A stretch of DNA of 64,000 nucleotides from Cryptomeria japonica (lineage: Eukaryota; Streptophyta; Pinopsida; Cupressales; Cupressaceae): NCBI RefSeq assembly GCF_030272615.1, contig NC_081405.1:156755454-156819453 (forward strand), in the 5' to 3' direction. The translations under genes were made by a program, and so were the position numbers. Position 1 is the first letter of the stretch; each line of letters starts with the position of its first letter. This document shows positions 42,520-54,100 of this stretch, in pieces. Below the pieces are notes generated by a model that worked only from the letters and a program-made list of their open reading frames with translations, ran no database searches and had not been told where the DNA came from.

Positions 42520-44596
42520 AATGAGACTAACGATTTTTTCGCCAACTGAAAAAATGCTGCCCTAATAAAACCATAGGGAAAATTGAAAAATCGAGATAGG
42601 ATTTTGTAGGGACCCCTCTCGTGGCCTCGTAGGTTCAAACGGATCGTTAGCAAGTACCATGTATTCCGAGTTAGGGCCCGTCAAATTTTGACAATTTTTA
42701 GCACTTATGGTGCTAAAGGGACAACGCCAGTAGGGTATGACCTCGAGCATTTGACCGAGTTGGGGGGGGGGAATAGGAGCATGCATAGGGTAATAATTCT
42801 TAACTAGACATGTCAGAACTGATGATTCATTATCATGATGAGCCGAATGAGAAATTGGCCACACAATAACATTTGATTGAATGAGTGGCAATTTTTTTAC
42901 CAACTGAAAAAAAGCTGCCCTAATAAAACTGTAAGGAGAACTTAAAAAACTGAGATAGGCTTTTGTAGGGACCCCTCTCATGGTCCCATAGGTTCAAACA
43001 GATCATTCGCAGGTGCCACAAATTCTGAGTTAGGGGCCATCAAATTTTGATAATTTTTAGCACTTAGGGTGCTCAAGGGATGACGCCGGTAAGGTATGAC
43101 CTCGAGCATTCAACCAAGTGGGGGGGTGGGTAAATAAGAGCATGCATAGGGTAATAATTCCTAACTAGACATGTCGAAACCGACAATTCGTGATCACGAT
43201 GAGCAGAACAAGAAATTGGCCACGCGACAACATTCGATTGAATGAGACTGACGATTTTTTCGCCAACTGAAAAAATACTACCCTAAAAAAACCATAGGGA
43301 AACTTGAAAAACCAAGATAGAATTTTTTAGGGACCCCTCTCGTGGCCCCATAGGTTCAAATGGATCATTCGCAAGTGCCACAGATTCCAAGTTAGGGCCC
43401 GTCAAAGTTTGATGATTTTTAGCACTTAGGGTGCTCAAGGGACGACGCTGGTAGGGTGACCCTGAGCATTCAACCAGGTTGGGGGAGGGGGGGAATAGGA
43501 GCATGCATAGGGTAATAATGACTAACTAGACATGTCAGAACCAACAATTCATTATCACGACGGGAAGAACGAGAAATTGGCCATGCGACAACATTCGATT
43601 GAATGAGGCTAATGATTTTTTTGCCAACTGAAAAAATGCTTCCCTAATAAAACCGTAAGGAAAATTGGAAAAATGAGATAGGATTTTGTAGGGACCCCTC
43701 TCATGGCCCTATAGGTTCAAACAGATTGTTTGCAGGTGTCACGGATTCCGAGTTAGGGCCCATCAAAGTTTGACAATTTTTAGGTCTTAGGGTGCTCGAG
43801 GGACGACGACAGTAGGGTATGACCCCGAGCGTTCGACTGAGTGGGGGGGTGAAAAATAGGAGCATGCATAGGGTAATAATGCCTAACTATACATGTCAAA
43901 ACTGATGGTTCGTGATCACAATGAGCAGAACGAGAAATTGGCCACGTGACAACATTCAATTGAATGAGACTGACGATTTTTTCGCCAACTAAAAAAATGT
44001 TACCCTAATAAAATAGTAGGGAAACTTGAAAAACCAAGATAATATTTTGTAGGGGCCCCTCTCATGGCCCCATAGGTTCAAACGGATCATTCGGAGGTGC
44101 CATGGATTCCGAGTTAAGGCTCATCAAAGTTTGACAATTTTAGCACTTAAGGTGCTCAAGGGACGACGCCGGTAGTGTATGACCTCGAGCATTTGATCGA
44201 GTGGGGGGAAATAGGAGCGTGCATAGGGTAATAATGCCTAAATAGACATTTCGGAACCGATGTTTCATGATCATGATGAGGAGATCAAGAAATTGGCCAT
44301 GCGACAACATTTGATTGAATGAGATGGATGATTTTTTCGCCAACCGAAAAAATGCTGCCCTAATAAAACTGTAGGGAAACTTGAAAAAACAAGACAAGCT
44401 TTTGTAGGGACCCCTCTCGTGGCCCCGTAGGTTCAAATGGATCATTCGTAGGTGCCACAGATTCCGAGTTAGGGCCTGTCAAAGTTTGACATTTTTTAGC
44501 ACTTAGGGTGCTCAAGGGACGACGTCGGTAGGGTATGACCCCGAGCTTTTGACCGAGTGGGGGGGGGGAATAGGAGCATGCATAGGGTAATAATTA
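42520..44596. repeat. Satellite-like tandem array, ~360-bp unit, about 5.8 copies
   Basis: Landmark 'ttcgccaactgaaaaaatg' recurs near 42540, 42899, 43262, 43621, 43984 and 44340 (spacing about 356-363). Each unit holds 'tttgtagggacccctctc', 'ggttcaaacggatc', 'attccgagttagggcc', 'tagcacttagggtgctcaag' and a G-run followed by 'ataggagcatgcatagggtaataat'. The final copy is cut after that last phrase. Copies differ by roughly a tenth of bases by eye. Minus-strand open frames inside (42562-42981, 43283-43504, 44140-44445) are repeat translations. Confidence 0.93.
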
Positions 44597-44745
44597 ATTG
44601 TAATGTATTGTTCATTAAATTAATTGTATTTTATTATTCATTAAATTAATTGTGTTGTATTGTTCATTAAATGAATTGTAAATGAATTGTATTGTATTGT
44701 TCATTAAATGAATTGTATTGTTCATTAAATAACCATTATTAACCA
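44597..44745. repeat. AT-rich minisatellite 'attgtattgttcattaaatga'
   Basis: The phrase 'ttgtattgttcattaaat' with small variants repeats five or six times with a 20-35 bp spacing, directly abutting the satellite end. Confidence 0.85.
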
Positions 44746-44917
44746 TTGTTAATTATTGGATTGAAGATTAAATTTTTCCATGATAACACCATGCACACAT
44801 GACCAACAATTTATATGATCAAATATCAACTTCTGTATATATAAAAATGTCAAATGATTACAAGTGTATGTCCATACACAAATATGGCATAAACATGAAC
44901 TCAAACAAAATGTATGT

Positions 44918-46951
44918 CTATATACATGAATGTATGTCCATATACAAAATATACATGCCAACTAGACATGTAAGCATCCCAAAACTATCTATAACATCGT
45001 AAGCTACTGATGGATCATCAAAATCAATCCTCTTCACCGCACTCCTCGGCTCTAAAGGATCCTGCACAAGAAAAACAAACCACGATTAAGATTAGTTATA
45101 TTACATAACTCACATTCGAAAAGTTAACACAAAAATGAACTATAATTGAACTATTCTTGTTTACCTCATCTCCCCGTTTTCTCTTTGTCTTTAGAGGACT
45201 CTTGATGTATGTCTTCGGTAGAGGAGGTATGTTTTCAATATTTTCATACATAACCTACATATGTTCACAAACATGACATTGATACAAGTTAGCATATAAT
45301 TGTCACTGATAATAACGAAATATATCTACTAAAGACAAAATAAAATAAACACACATGTACTTGAGGCATCTCTTCTTCTTCTTCTTCTTCTTCATCTTTA
45401 GGTATAGTGGGTGTAGTCAACAAGGATGTGAAGCCAAGAATTTTTTGTATGTATACACAACAAGTATATGAAACTATCAATCTATGTCTAGACATGTATA
45501 ATCATTATAAGTTATTTAAACTATTCATTCAATCATATTTGCATTCAATTACCTTTTCCTTGTCTCCAACTGCACTACCAGATCCTGAATCACATAGCTC
45601 CGCACTCGTGCTACTTGTGCCCTACAAGAGTAAAATAAGATATACATGTAGGTTACTACATAATCTAATTAATACCAATATAAATGATGAGCATGTATAT
45701 ACAATAAAATACAAACAACTAGGTGCAATAATATATGCATCATAAAGCTATCAAGGCCAAATGAAATGGCTGTCAAGGTGCCCTCCTGGATCTGTGTCAA
45801 CTCCTCCTTTGTCATCAACTATTAAATAGACCATGTAAATAAAAATTAGTACTTAATATTATCTAGATTATAAATATTCATTTAAAATATAGAATGAATT
45901 GTGAAAATACAAATCTTACCACTACATCATCAATGTATGATGAAGGTGCCTCCTTGCCTCTAGCATGCAAGGACTCTCCAGGGTATCCTCTAGTCTCTGT
46001 CATTACATCTGGTGCATCGTGCATCTCATGCATCTCATAATCCACAGTGTGTGCAGGAGGATCAACAGGTTGTCCAACTGGACCCAAGCATATGTGCCCA
46101 CACGTGACACAACTATGGGGCACACAAATGTGTGGAGTCGAGGAGGATGTGTCAATGCCACCAGATGCACTGCTACCATCAAAAGTAGGCTGAGTTACTA
46201 CCCCAACCTGAGAAACCAAAAGGATACTCAAAGAGTGAATAGCCGATATGGTCCGTGACGCTACCTCACAGATGATATCTAGATGTTGCACTGGAGGTGG
46301 GGGATCAACATGAGGAGGGGGGACATATGGGCCCTGGACTACTCTGACTGCCCCAAGTCTATTTTGGGGCATACCTAAACCCACACCCTGGAAAGGTTGG
46401 ATGTCAAAGTAGTTCACATGTTTTCCTAAAACAAACTCAGCATACAATTTTTTGATGAAGTACAAGGGGACATCAATATTGTTGTTGGGTGGTTTATTGA
46501 AAACCGTCCACCAACAGTCCCAAAAGGTTTTCACAATACCATCATTTGAGAACCATTTAACAAAAAGTTTTATTTTTGGGGGGTCTACGGGTTGACCAGT
46601 ACGAGGATTCACAAACAATGCAGTGATAGTGGCTTTGGATATCTCGAGATCCTTGATCTCCTTATAGGACAAGCCATTCACATATTGTTTCCTCATAGAA
46701 TCTCACCACAAAAGAGCAGCATTGTGCTCCTCAGTGATGGTTTCTATACTCTTTATGATCGACGTGAGGGGATTAAACATTGGGTTCAAGTGAGGGATCC
46801 TATGATAGACATCTGCAATCCCCCTCAACTGGTTCAAATTTTGTGCAATTAAATCCTGAATTGGGGGGGTGTTTGGCAAAGGAGGGTTTTGTGCAGGAGG
46901 ATTTGGTTGTTGCAGTTGTGGTTGATCAATGTTTTCATGGTTATCCCCCAT
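44918..46951 (-). CDS. Unrecognised multi-exon gene candidate
   Basis: I do not recognise this protein. Exon 1 (46951-45920) starts MGDNHENIDQPQ and contains a well-formed block 'YVNGLSYKEIKDLEISKATI', 'LFVKWFSNDGIVKTFWDCWWTVF' and 'PLYFIKKLYAEFVLGKHVNYF', then a proline/histidine-rich tail. One TGA (46703-46705) interrupts it in the same frame. It ends at donor GTG|GTAAGA with a whole codon. Further phase-consistent exons are: from 45818 (LMTKEELTQIQEGTLTAISF), 45621-45553 (GTSSTSAELCDSGSGSAVGD), about 45473-45361 (acidic, seven Glu in a row), 45254-45165 (PLKTKRKRGDE, a possible nuclear signal) and 45061-44918 with a stop. The phase across the exon before 45473 is not resolved. It could be a transposon accessory gene or a lineage-specific host gene. 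Confidence 0.5.
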
Positions 46952-47325
46952 TTTTAACCTAATTGAATGTAAACAATTGAATTTAGTTAACAAATTTGAA
47001 CAATTTTGTATTTGATTTAAAAAAACCTAGTTTTCATGAAATAAAAAATATTTTGAATGAAAAAAAAAACATTAAAAAAATGCAAAAAATTGAATGAAAA
47101 TGATGAAAAACAATAAAAATCCTATCTTTTAATGGATTTTTTTGCAAATTTGGGCCACGAAATCGGATATCGGGTCCAACCGGATATCGGATTTTTAAAA
47201 AATCGTGTAGCCCATGGGTGAAAAATAACCCACAGGCTATCACAGTCCACTTATATTGTCTCAGAAAATCGAATATCTGATAAAATCTGATATTCGATTT
47301 TATCGAATATCGGATTTTTATAGTT
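46952..47325. other. Upstream region of the unknown gene, with 'GATATCGG' words
   Basis: AT-rich, non-coding. From about 47155 short words around 'cggatatcggattttt' and 'cgaatatcgga' repeat; the same words reappear beyond the AT tract at about 48700-48755. No TATA box can be singled out in this background. Confidence 0.4.
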
Positions 47326-48690
47326 AAATTATTTTAAAATAACATTATATTATATAATATAATATATAATATAATAATATATTATATAATATAATATTAG
47401 GATGAAGACGTCTCTGTATCTATCTATTCGACGCCCTCAAATTCTATTGGCGGGTATCTCTTTAGCCCTACCGACTGATGCTCTTCTGGAAGGAAGGATG
47501 CTCGAACAATTCATGGCCCTCCTAGAGAAGAGAACTATTTGGTAAACTAGGGCCTTTACACCCCCTCATTAATTGAGGATGAAGGACGGATAGGGCCCAT
47601 CTATCTGTCCTTCACCCTCGATTGATGAGCGGGTGTAAAGGCCCTCGGTGTTCGGCCTGAGAGTTGCTCCTACTTTCAGAAGGAAGGTAATCGAATAGAA
47701 ATAGTGTTGGGACCCGATTGGACTGTGAAATTAAGATTGGATGCCCTACATTGGGAGGAGTTCTCACTCTTTCTCCTTGCCTACACTCTTAGGGAGGATT
47801 AGGCACCCATGAATGGATGTAACTAGTTCAACTGGTGTTGGGAATTGTTCAACCGGTTAAGGGTTAGAAGGATTGTTCGGAGGGAAGGAAGGAAGGCAAG
47901 CTGGAGTCAGGAGTGAACTACTATTACCATCCATAGTTTCGGGTCAAATGCAATGTAACTCCCATCCAAAAGCTAGTTGAATTGATGAAATTATAATATA
48001 ATACATAATATATTATATAATATATAATATAATAATATATTATATATTATATATTATATAATACGTATTATATAATATATTATTATATTATATTATATAT
48101 TATATAATATATAATATATAATATATATTATATTATATTATATTATATATAATATATATTATATTATATTATATAATATATAATATATAATATATTATTA
48201 TATAATATAATTATATTATATATTATATTATATAATATATAAGGTAATATAATATTATATTACCTTATATATTATATAATATAATATAATATTATATTAT
48301 ATAATGTAATATAATATTATATTACCTTATATATTATATAATATAATATTATATTATATTATATAATGTAATATAATAATATATTACATATTACATATTA
48401 TATAATATATAATTATATAATATATAATTATATAATATTATATTATATAATATATAATATATAATATAAATTATTATATTATATAATATATAATATATAA
48501 TATAAATTATTATATTATATAATATAATATATAATTATATTATATAATATAATATATAATTATATATTATGTATTATATAAAATGTAATATAATATTATA
48601 TTATATATTACATATTATATAATATATAATATAATATAATAATAAATTATATAATACATATTATATAATATATAATTTATTTTTTAATTT
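47326..48690. repeat. Long AT-only simple repeat split by a 600-bp unique block
   Basis: Irregular alternation of 'tataatata' and 'attatata' at about 47326-47398 and 47990-48690. The block in between (about 47399-47985) has normal composition and holds the foldback at 47549-47645. No ORF is supported in either part. Confidence 0.9.
47549..47645. repeat. 97-bp foldback (inverted repeat with ~45-bp arms)
   Basis: Arm 1 starts agggcctttacacccc and reads on through 'gaaggacggatag'; arm 2 reads 'ctatctgtccttc' and ends 'gggtgtaaaggccct'. They pair over about 45 bp with a few mismatches around a loop of about 7 bases (ggcccat). Confidence 0.8.
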
Positions 48691-48878
48691 AAAATTACCT
48701 ATAAAAATCGGATATCCAATATTCTCAGATATCCGATTTTATTTGATATTCAATTTGCTTAAGTGTTTACCATGCTAAGCAAAAAGTCAACACGGATTTT
48801 CACGTTTTTAGGCTACTGGAAAAGGCTATTTTTTTCACATCGCCACTTTTTGGCCCCCCATGATCCTGCACTAACCGA

Positions 48879-49980
48879 GGAAAATTCATTAAATTCAATC
48901 TCCAAAGAAGAAGATAGAATTCAGAGTGAAATGGGAATGATAAGCTAATCCCCTCTTCCTATTTGAAATGAAAAGGAATTGATTGAATTATGTAGTGCAA
49001 AAGTGACAAAGAACTGATTATAACTCGAGATCAGAGTATGGGATGAAGCTATGCATCTGGATTTGGCAGTAATATGTTGAGACGAAGCCACCTTGCGAAT
49101 TTGAGGAAAATTCGCCCGGACTACGGCAGGAATGCACACGATCCTCCGAAAAATCCGTGAAACGAAAAGGGTTTTTCTGCCTCTTCAAATGTAGCCCGAA
49201 TCCAAAAGTACAGTTGTGCACCTGCAACCTACACATAGAAAAGAGAGGAAAATGGGTTAGGATTGGGGGTTTTCCTTTAGGTCAAACCCTAGTTTTGGAA
49301 TTAACCAAGTAATGAAAGAAAGTACTTGCAAGTAGATGTAAATGAAAGACTAAAATCTTGTGTGGAATTGAATGTTGGAATCAATCTCCTCTTCAATGGT
49401 TGAATCCTTGACTTGAATGCAACACCTAGCCTTGAAGGGAGACTTGAGAATGCTCAATGCTAGAAAGGAATGCTTGAATGCTTGAATGATCTTGAATGCT
49501 TGATCTCATGTATATGTCTTATCGCTTAGCCCAACTTATACAAATGAGAGGGAAAATGCAACTTAAATACATGTCAATTAGGGTTAATGAAACTGATTTT
49601 TGTCATAGGCCGACATCAGGGAAGTTTTCCCGCTCACTGCACAACCTACAATGCATGCTTTATGAAAGGTCCTTCCCCAAAATAGGGTAGGGAAAGGGGC
49701 TCCACACCCTTGTCTTGGGTGGACAAGGGTGCCATGCCCTTGTCCTAGGGGGAAAGGGTTGCCATGCCCCTATCCTAGGGGGGACAGGGGCGCCATGCCC
49801 TTGTCCTGCCCCTTTCTCTAGGGTAGAGTGTAGGCAAGGTGGTGCGAAGGCCAAGGGAGAAGCAAATTTTGAGGGTTGAGCAGTCTCCGATCTTCGATCA
49901 AGCTAGGGGATTCGATCTCGCGTGCGTGAGGACCCTAATGTAGTCGAAAAATTCTAGGGTCGCAATTTTATGACATTATA
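48879..49980 (-). mobile_element. LTR fragment related to element A
   Basis: From 'ggaaaattcattaaattcaatctcc' onward it parallels the element A 3' LTR (13665 onward): the hairpin site 1, 'gtcaaaccctagttttggaattaacc', the GC hairpins at 49721-49806 and the end 'gcaattttatgacattata'. The terminal CA has decayed to TA and the first ~130 bp are missing. It keeps a middle block ('cttcaatggttgaatccttg...') shared with the LTR at 57102 and deleted in element A. Confidence 0.85.
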
Positions 49981-50534
49981 GATACAAATGGACAATGAAT
50001 GATGAGATTCAAGAGTGTGGCAATGGTCCCTATTGATGGAGGTACTAGAGCAGTACTCAACTATCTTCCTTCTTGATAAGCCTTGTGATAACTCTTAACT
50101 ACCTACATTGGCCACAATAGTTGAGTCTTGTGATTGGTGCTTTGATAAGTTATGGAGGTTGAATTATTTTGCCTCTACCTAATTTATATAATGGTTCTAA
50201 TAGTAATGTTTTCATACAAAACTTGTAAGTAATAGATGAATACATCAAACATAGTGCAATGATGGCAAGGAAGTATTTTGGGCTCAAGTGCAGCTATGAG
50301 GATGAGAATCTAGAACATCAACTATGGAGGCTATTCAAAGTCGAAGAAGATGGCCTCAAGAATGCCATAAAGAAAATTATTAGTTCTCAAATGGTGCAAA
50401 GTGGACACAAGCACAATGGCATGATAATGGAGGCTTTCTGCATAAATGTGGATTAGGAAATAGTTTTAGATGTCAAACCTCAAGAATTTTTAACTCTGTG
50501 GTTAGAGAACATTGTTTTTGAAGTAATCAATGTC
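49981..50534 (+). other. Unique sequence with a small open frame (50259-50456)
   Basis: The frame 50259-50456 (65 codons) reads 'MMARKYFGLKCSYEDENLEH...NAIKKIIS' and looks protein-like, but I cannot place it in a family. It may continue past the copia insertion: after 56882 a frame reads 'KSGYIVGIFYGKTIKKKPIE' and 'ALDIFREGLRKLQHDL'. Removing the copia element would bring the two within about 100 bp. Confidence 0.3.
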
Positions 50535-50539
50535 ATTCT

Positions 50540-51114
50540 TGATGGAGAGAAGTAGATGATGAAATAAATAAGCATAGAGATGAATGCAAAATTCACTTGA
50601 AATGTTGCATATATTTGTATATATCAAAAACATATAAGATTGAGATGCAAACAGAGTTGTTGCTCTTATATTTCAAAACACACAACTAAAATAAAATAGA
50701 GACCCCTATTCTTGTTGTTGTTACTATAACAATTATGTACCCCTATTTCTCCCTTGCATTCATTCAAAAAACTTGACTCTATTTTTCTCTGGCTATTATA
50801 CTGTTGTTGCAAAAATAATCTTCTAGATTCTTCTACATGGTTCTTTTCATACTTACTAAAGAAAATTAAAGGTTATCTTGTATGCATATATTCCCAACAA
50901 TTGGTAATAAAAAAACATAAAATATTCAATAAAGTTAGCATGACAGTGAGGAAAAACCTTTGAATAAATATTATATAGCTATATTCATTTAAAAAATATC
51001 CTATGCAAGTGAAATGTCACACGAAAGGGGGAGTAAAGAATAGATGGAAGGTGTGGGAAGTGGGAAAGAACTATAGAGATAATTAATTGCGATAAGTGTG
51101 ATTAGACTCCAACA
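50540..51114 (-). repeat. Minus-strand copia 3' LTR
   Basis: TGATGGAGAGAAG...ACTCCAACA on plus. The purine-rich tract (minus AAGGGGGAGTG) is directly adjacent at 51112-51123. Confidence 0.88.
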
Positions 51115-51121
51115 CTCCCCC

Positions 51122-54100
51122 TTAATCACAACAATTGTCTATGATACCTAAGTTGTCTCTTTGATGCACAAATCTTTCTTTTCCTAGTTCCTTGGTGAAG
51201 ATGTCTACAAATTGATCTTCTAACCTACAATGTTCCAAAATGACTTCTCCATTGTTGATCAGCTCCGTAATGAAATGATACCTTGTGTTAATATACTTAC
51301 TTCTTTTGTGAAAAATTGGATTTTTTGACAATGCAATAACTAAGTTGTTGTTATAATAGATCGTTTTGCCTCTTATTGTTCATTCTTCATGTCTTTCATC
51401 ATTTATCTCATCCATATTTCATGAATAGCTGCCCCTATAGCTGCTACATACTCTGCTTCAGCTGATGAAATAGTAACAATCGATTGTTTCTTTGAAGCCC
51501 GTGGTACTACCCCTGATACAAAATGGAAAACATAGTCAGAAGTACTTTTTATATCTATGCTCCCTACATAATCACTGTTAGTGTATCCTATTAGCTTGAA
51601 ATCATTTGTCCTTGAGTAGAGAATTTCATAGTTCCTTGTTCCACTAATATATTTAAAATTATTTTTCCCACTTGCCAATGAGAAACTTTTGGAGACTCCA
51701 TGAACCTTGAAATGAGAGTAGCTACACACATCATATCTAGCCTTGTGATTGTTAGATACATGAGACTACAAACAATATTTTTGTACAAAGTTGAATCAAC
51801 TTTATATCCTTTATCATCCTTGCTCAATTTCAAGCTTGTGACAATAGATGTTGGGGTCGATTTGCAATTCATCATATTAAACCTTTTAAAAATATCATTT
51901 TAATACTTAGATTGTGAAATGAATATACCTTTATCATTTTAACTTACTTCAATGCCAAGAAAGTACTTCATTAAACCCAAATCAGTCATCTCAAATTCCT
52001 TTTTCATGGTTTCTTTGAACATGTCAATTGATAGATTACCTATGAATTGTAAGGAAGTTAAGTAGCAAAACATCTTCCTACACTAACCTTGAGAGGAGGG
52101 TAATGCAAAAAAATTTACAAAACATTATAGTAGTTACAAAAAATAGAAATAGACATAATAACATTCAAACCATAACATAGTGATTTATGTGGGGAAAACC
52201 ATTTCAGGAGAAAAACCCCACACTCCAAAAGTCGCCCAATATATTATTCAACAACCAAAAACAGATTACAATATACTCGCAGAGAAAGCTCTTCACAGGA
52301 GTACCACTAATCAAAGATTCAAAGGTAACTCAATATCCATAAGACTCTTACACACAACCTCTATCTCATGCACCTCATATAAAGGAGATACAATACAAGA
52401 AACCGTCAAACGATATTACAAAACCATGGGCTAAAACCAACCAATAAGGTGTAGCCAACCTTATCTCCCTTCTAGATACCATATGGCATGTTAAAACACA
52501 CATCAACACATGTACCTCCCTTTTACATCTCATTTATGTGTCCGATATATTTTATATTTCCTATTTCAGGTGTACAAATTTTTTGAGGCCATAACTTGTG
52601 AACCGTGTGTCCAATTGATGAACAGTTCGAAGTGCTAGAAAGATTGTGAAGTTTTCTATCACCTAATAAATCTCTACGCCATTAATGCCCACTTTTCAGG
52701 GCATTTCAGAGGGTCTAAAGTCTCCAAAATTAAGTTTAAACCTTTAATTACACCCCTCCAAAACAAAAACTTTAATATCTTGAAAACTAGTAGTGATCTT
52801 GTGACGAAACTTTACCAAGATGCTTATCTAGCCAACCAGAAGCTTTTGGGAGAATTTTCACACCAATTTGTGATCAAATGAAAATTTACTATAAATATTA
52901 ACCTCATGTAAATGCAAGGTTGAGACACCATTTTCCCAACATGAATATCTAGTCATCAACATATAAGAAAACAATTATAATCTCACCTTTCTCATTCATC
53001 TTGGTATACAATGTAGGCTCACTATTGTACCTATCGAAGCCATTTTGAAAAAGGCAAGAGTCAATTCTACTATACCATATTTTTGGGACTACTCCACATA
53101 GACCTCTTCTTCTAATATGCCATTTAGGAAAGTTGATTTCACATCCATTTGATATATTGCCCACTTGTTTTGAGCTGCTATGGCTAATATTATCCTCACG
53201 GTAGCTAAACGGGCTACAGGTACAAATGTCTCATTGTAATGTACCTCGAGTTGTTGTGAATAGCCTTTTGCTACAAGCCTTGCTTTATGCTTTTGCACAT
53301 CACCATTTGCATTCAATTTAGTTTTGTAAACCCACTTTACTCCTATCACCTATTTTCCTTGTTGGATTCTCACTAACTCCCATGTTGGATTATTTTCTAC
53401 AGCATTTGTCTCTTCATTCAGTGCATGCATGTGCCATTTTACTTCCTTAATAGAATCTTCAAAATGAATTAGATCTTCTACATGTGTATATAAAGAAAAA
53501 AGAGAAGTCAGAACTTTTTTTTTCATCTTCATTTTCCTCATAAATGTCTCTTAAACTTCTAATTTTTTGTCTCCTCAAGCTTGCTAGTGTGGGGTTTGAC
53601 ATGTCACTTGAACTTGTAGAATGTAAACTTCATGGTCCAGCACCAAGAGTACAAATTGAAGATGGTGTTTTCTACACATTTGATGGAGTATTTTCTTGAG
53701 CATGTGGGGTTGTCCTTACACTAGATAAAGGTGTTATTTGACCAATTTGGTGACCTTTTTTGGGTGTGGAAGGAGTCACATTTGGAGGAATACCTGCTGG
53801 TATACAATCTTTATTTTCTTCTTGTGGTAAGTTGGCTGCAATATTGATTGTTTTATCCAAACTTCCATCCCATGATTCATCTTCTATGAACTACACATCT
53901 CTACTAATTATAATATTTTTGTAGATTGGATTGTATAACTTGTATGCCTTGTATTCATCACTATATCTCACAAATATGCATTTTCCTCCTTTGTTGTCTA
54001 ACTTTCTTCTTAACTCATCTGACAGGTGTGCATATGCCACACATCCAAATACTATCATATGAGAAACATTATGTTTTTTTCCACTCCACGCTTCTTTCGA

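Noticed and set aside
42562-44445. Recurrent minus-strand frames (FIRAAFFQLVKK type) in the 360-bp satellite
   Set aside because: They recur because the DNA unit recurs; frames are broken differently in each copy and no domain is seen.
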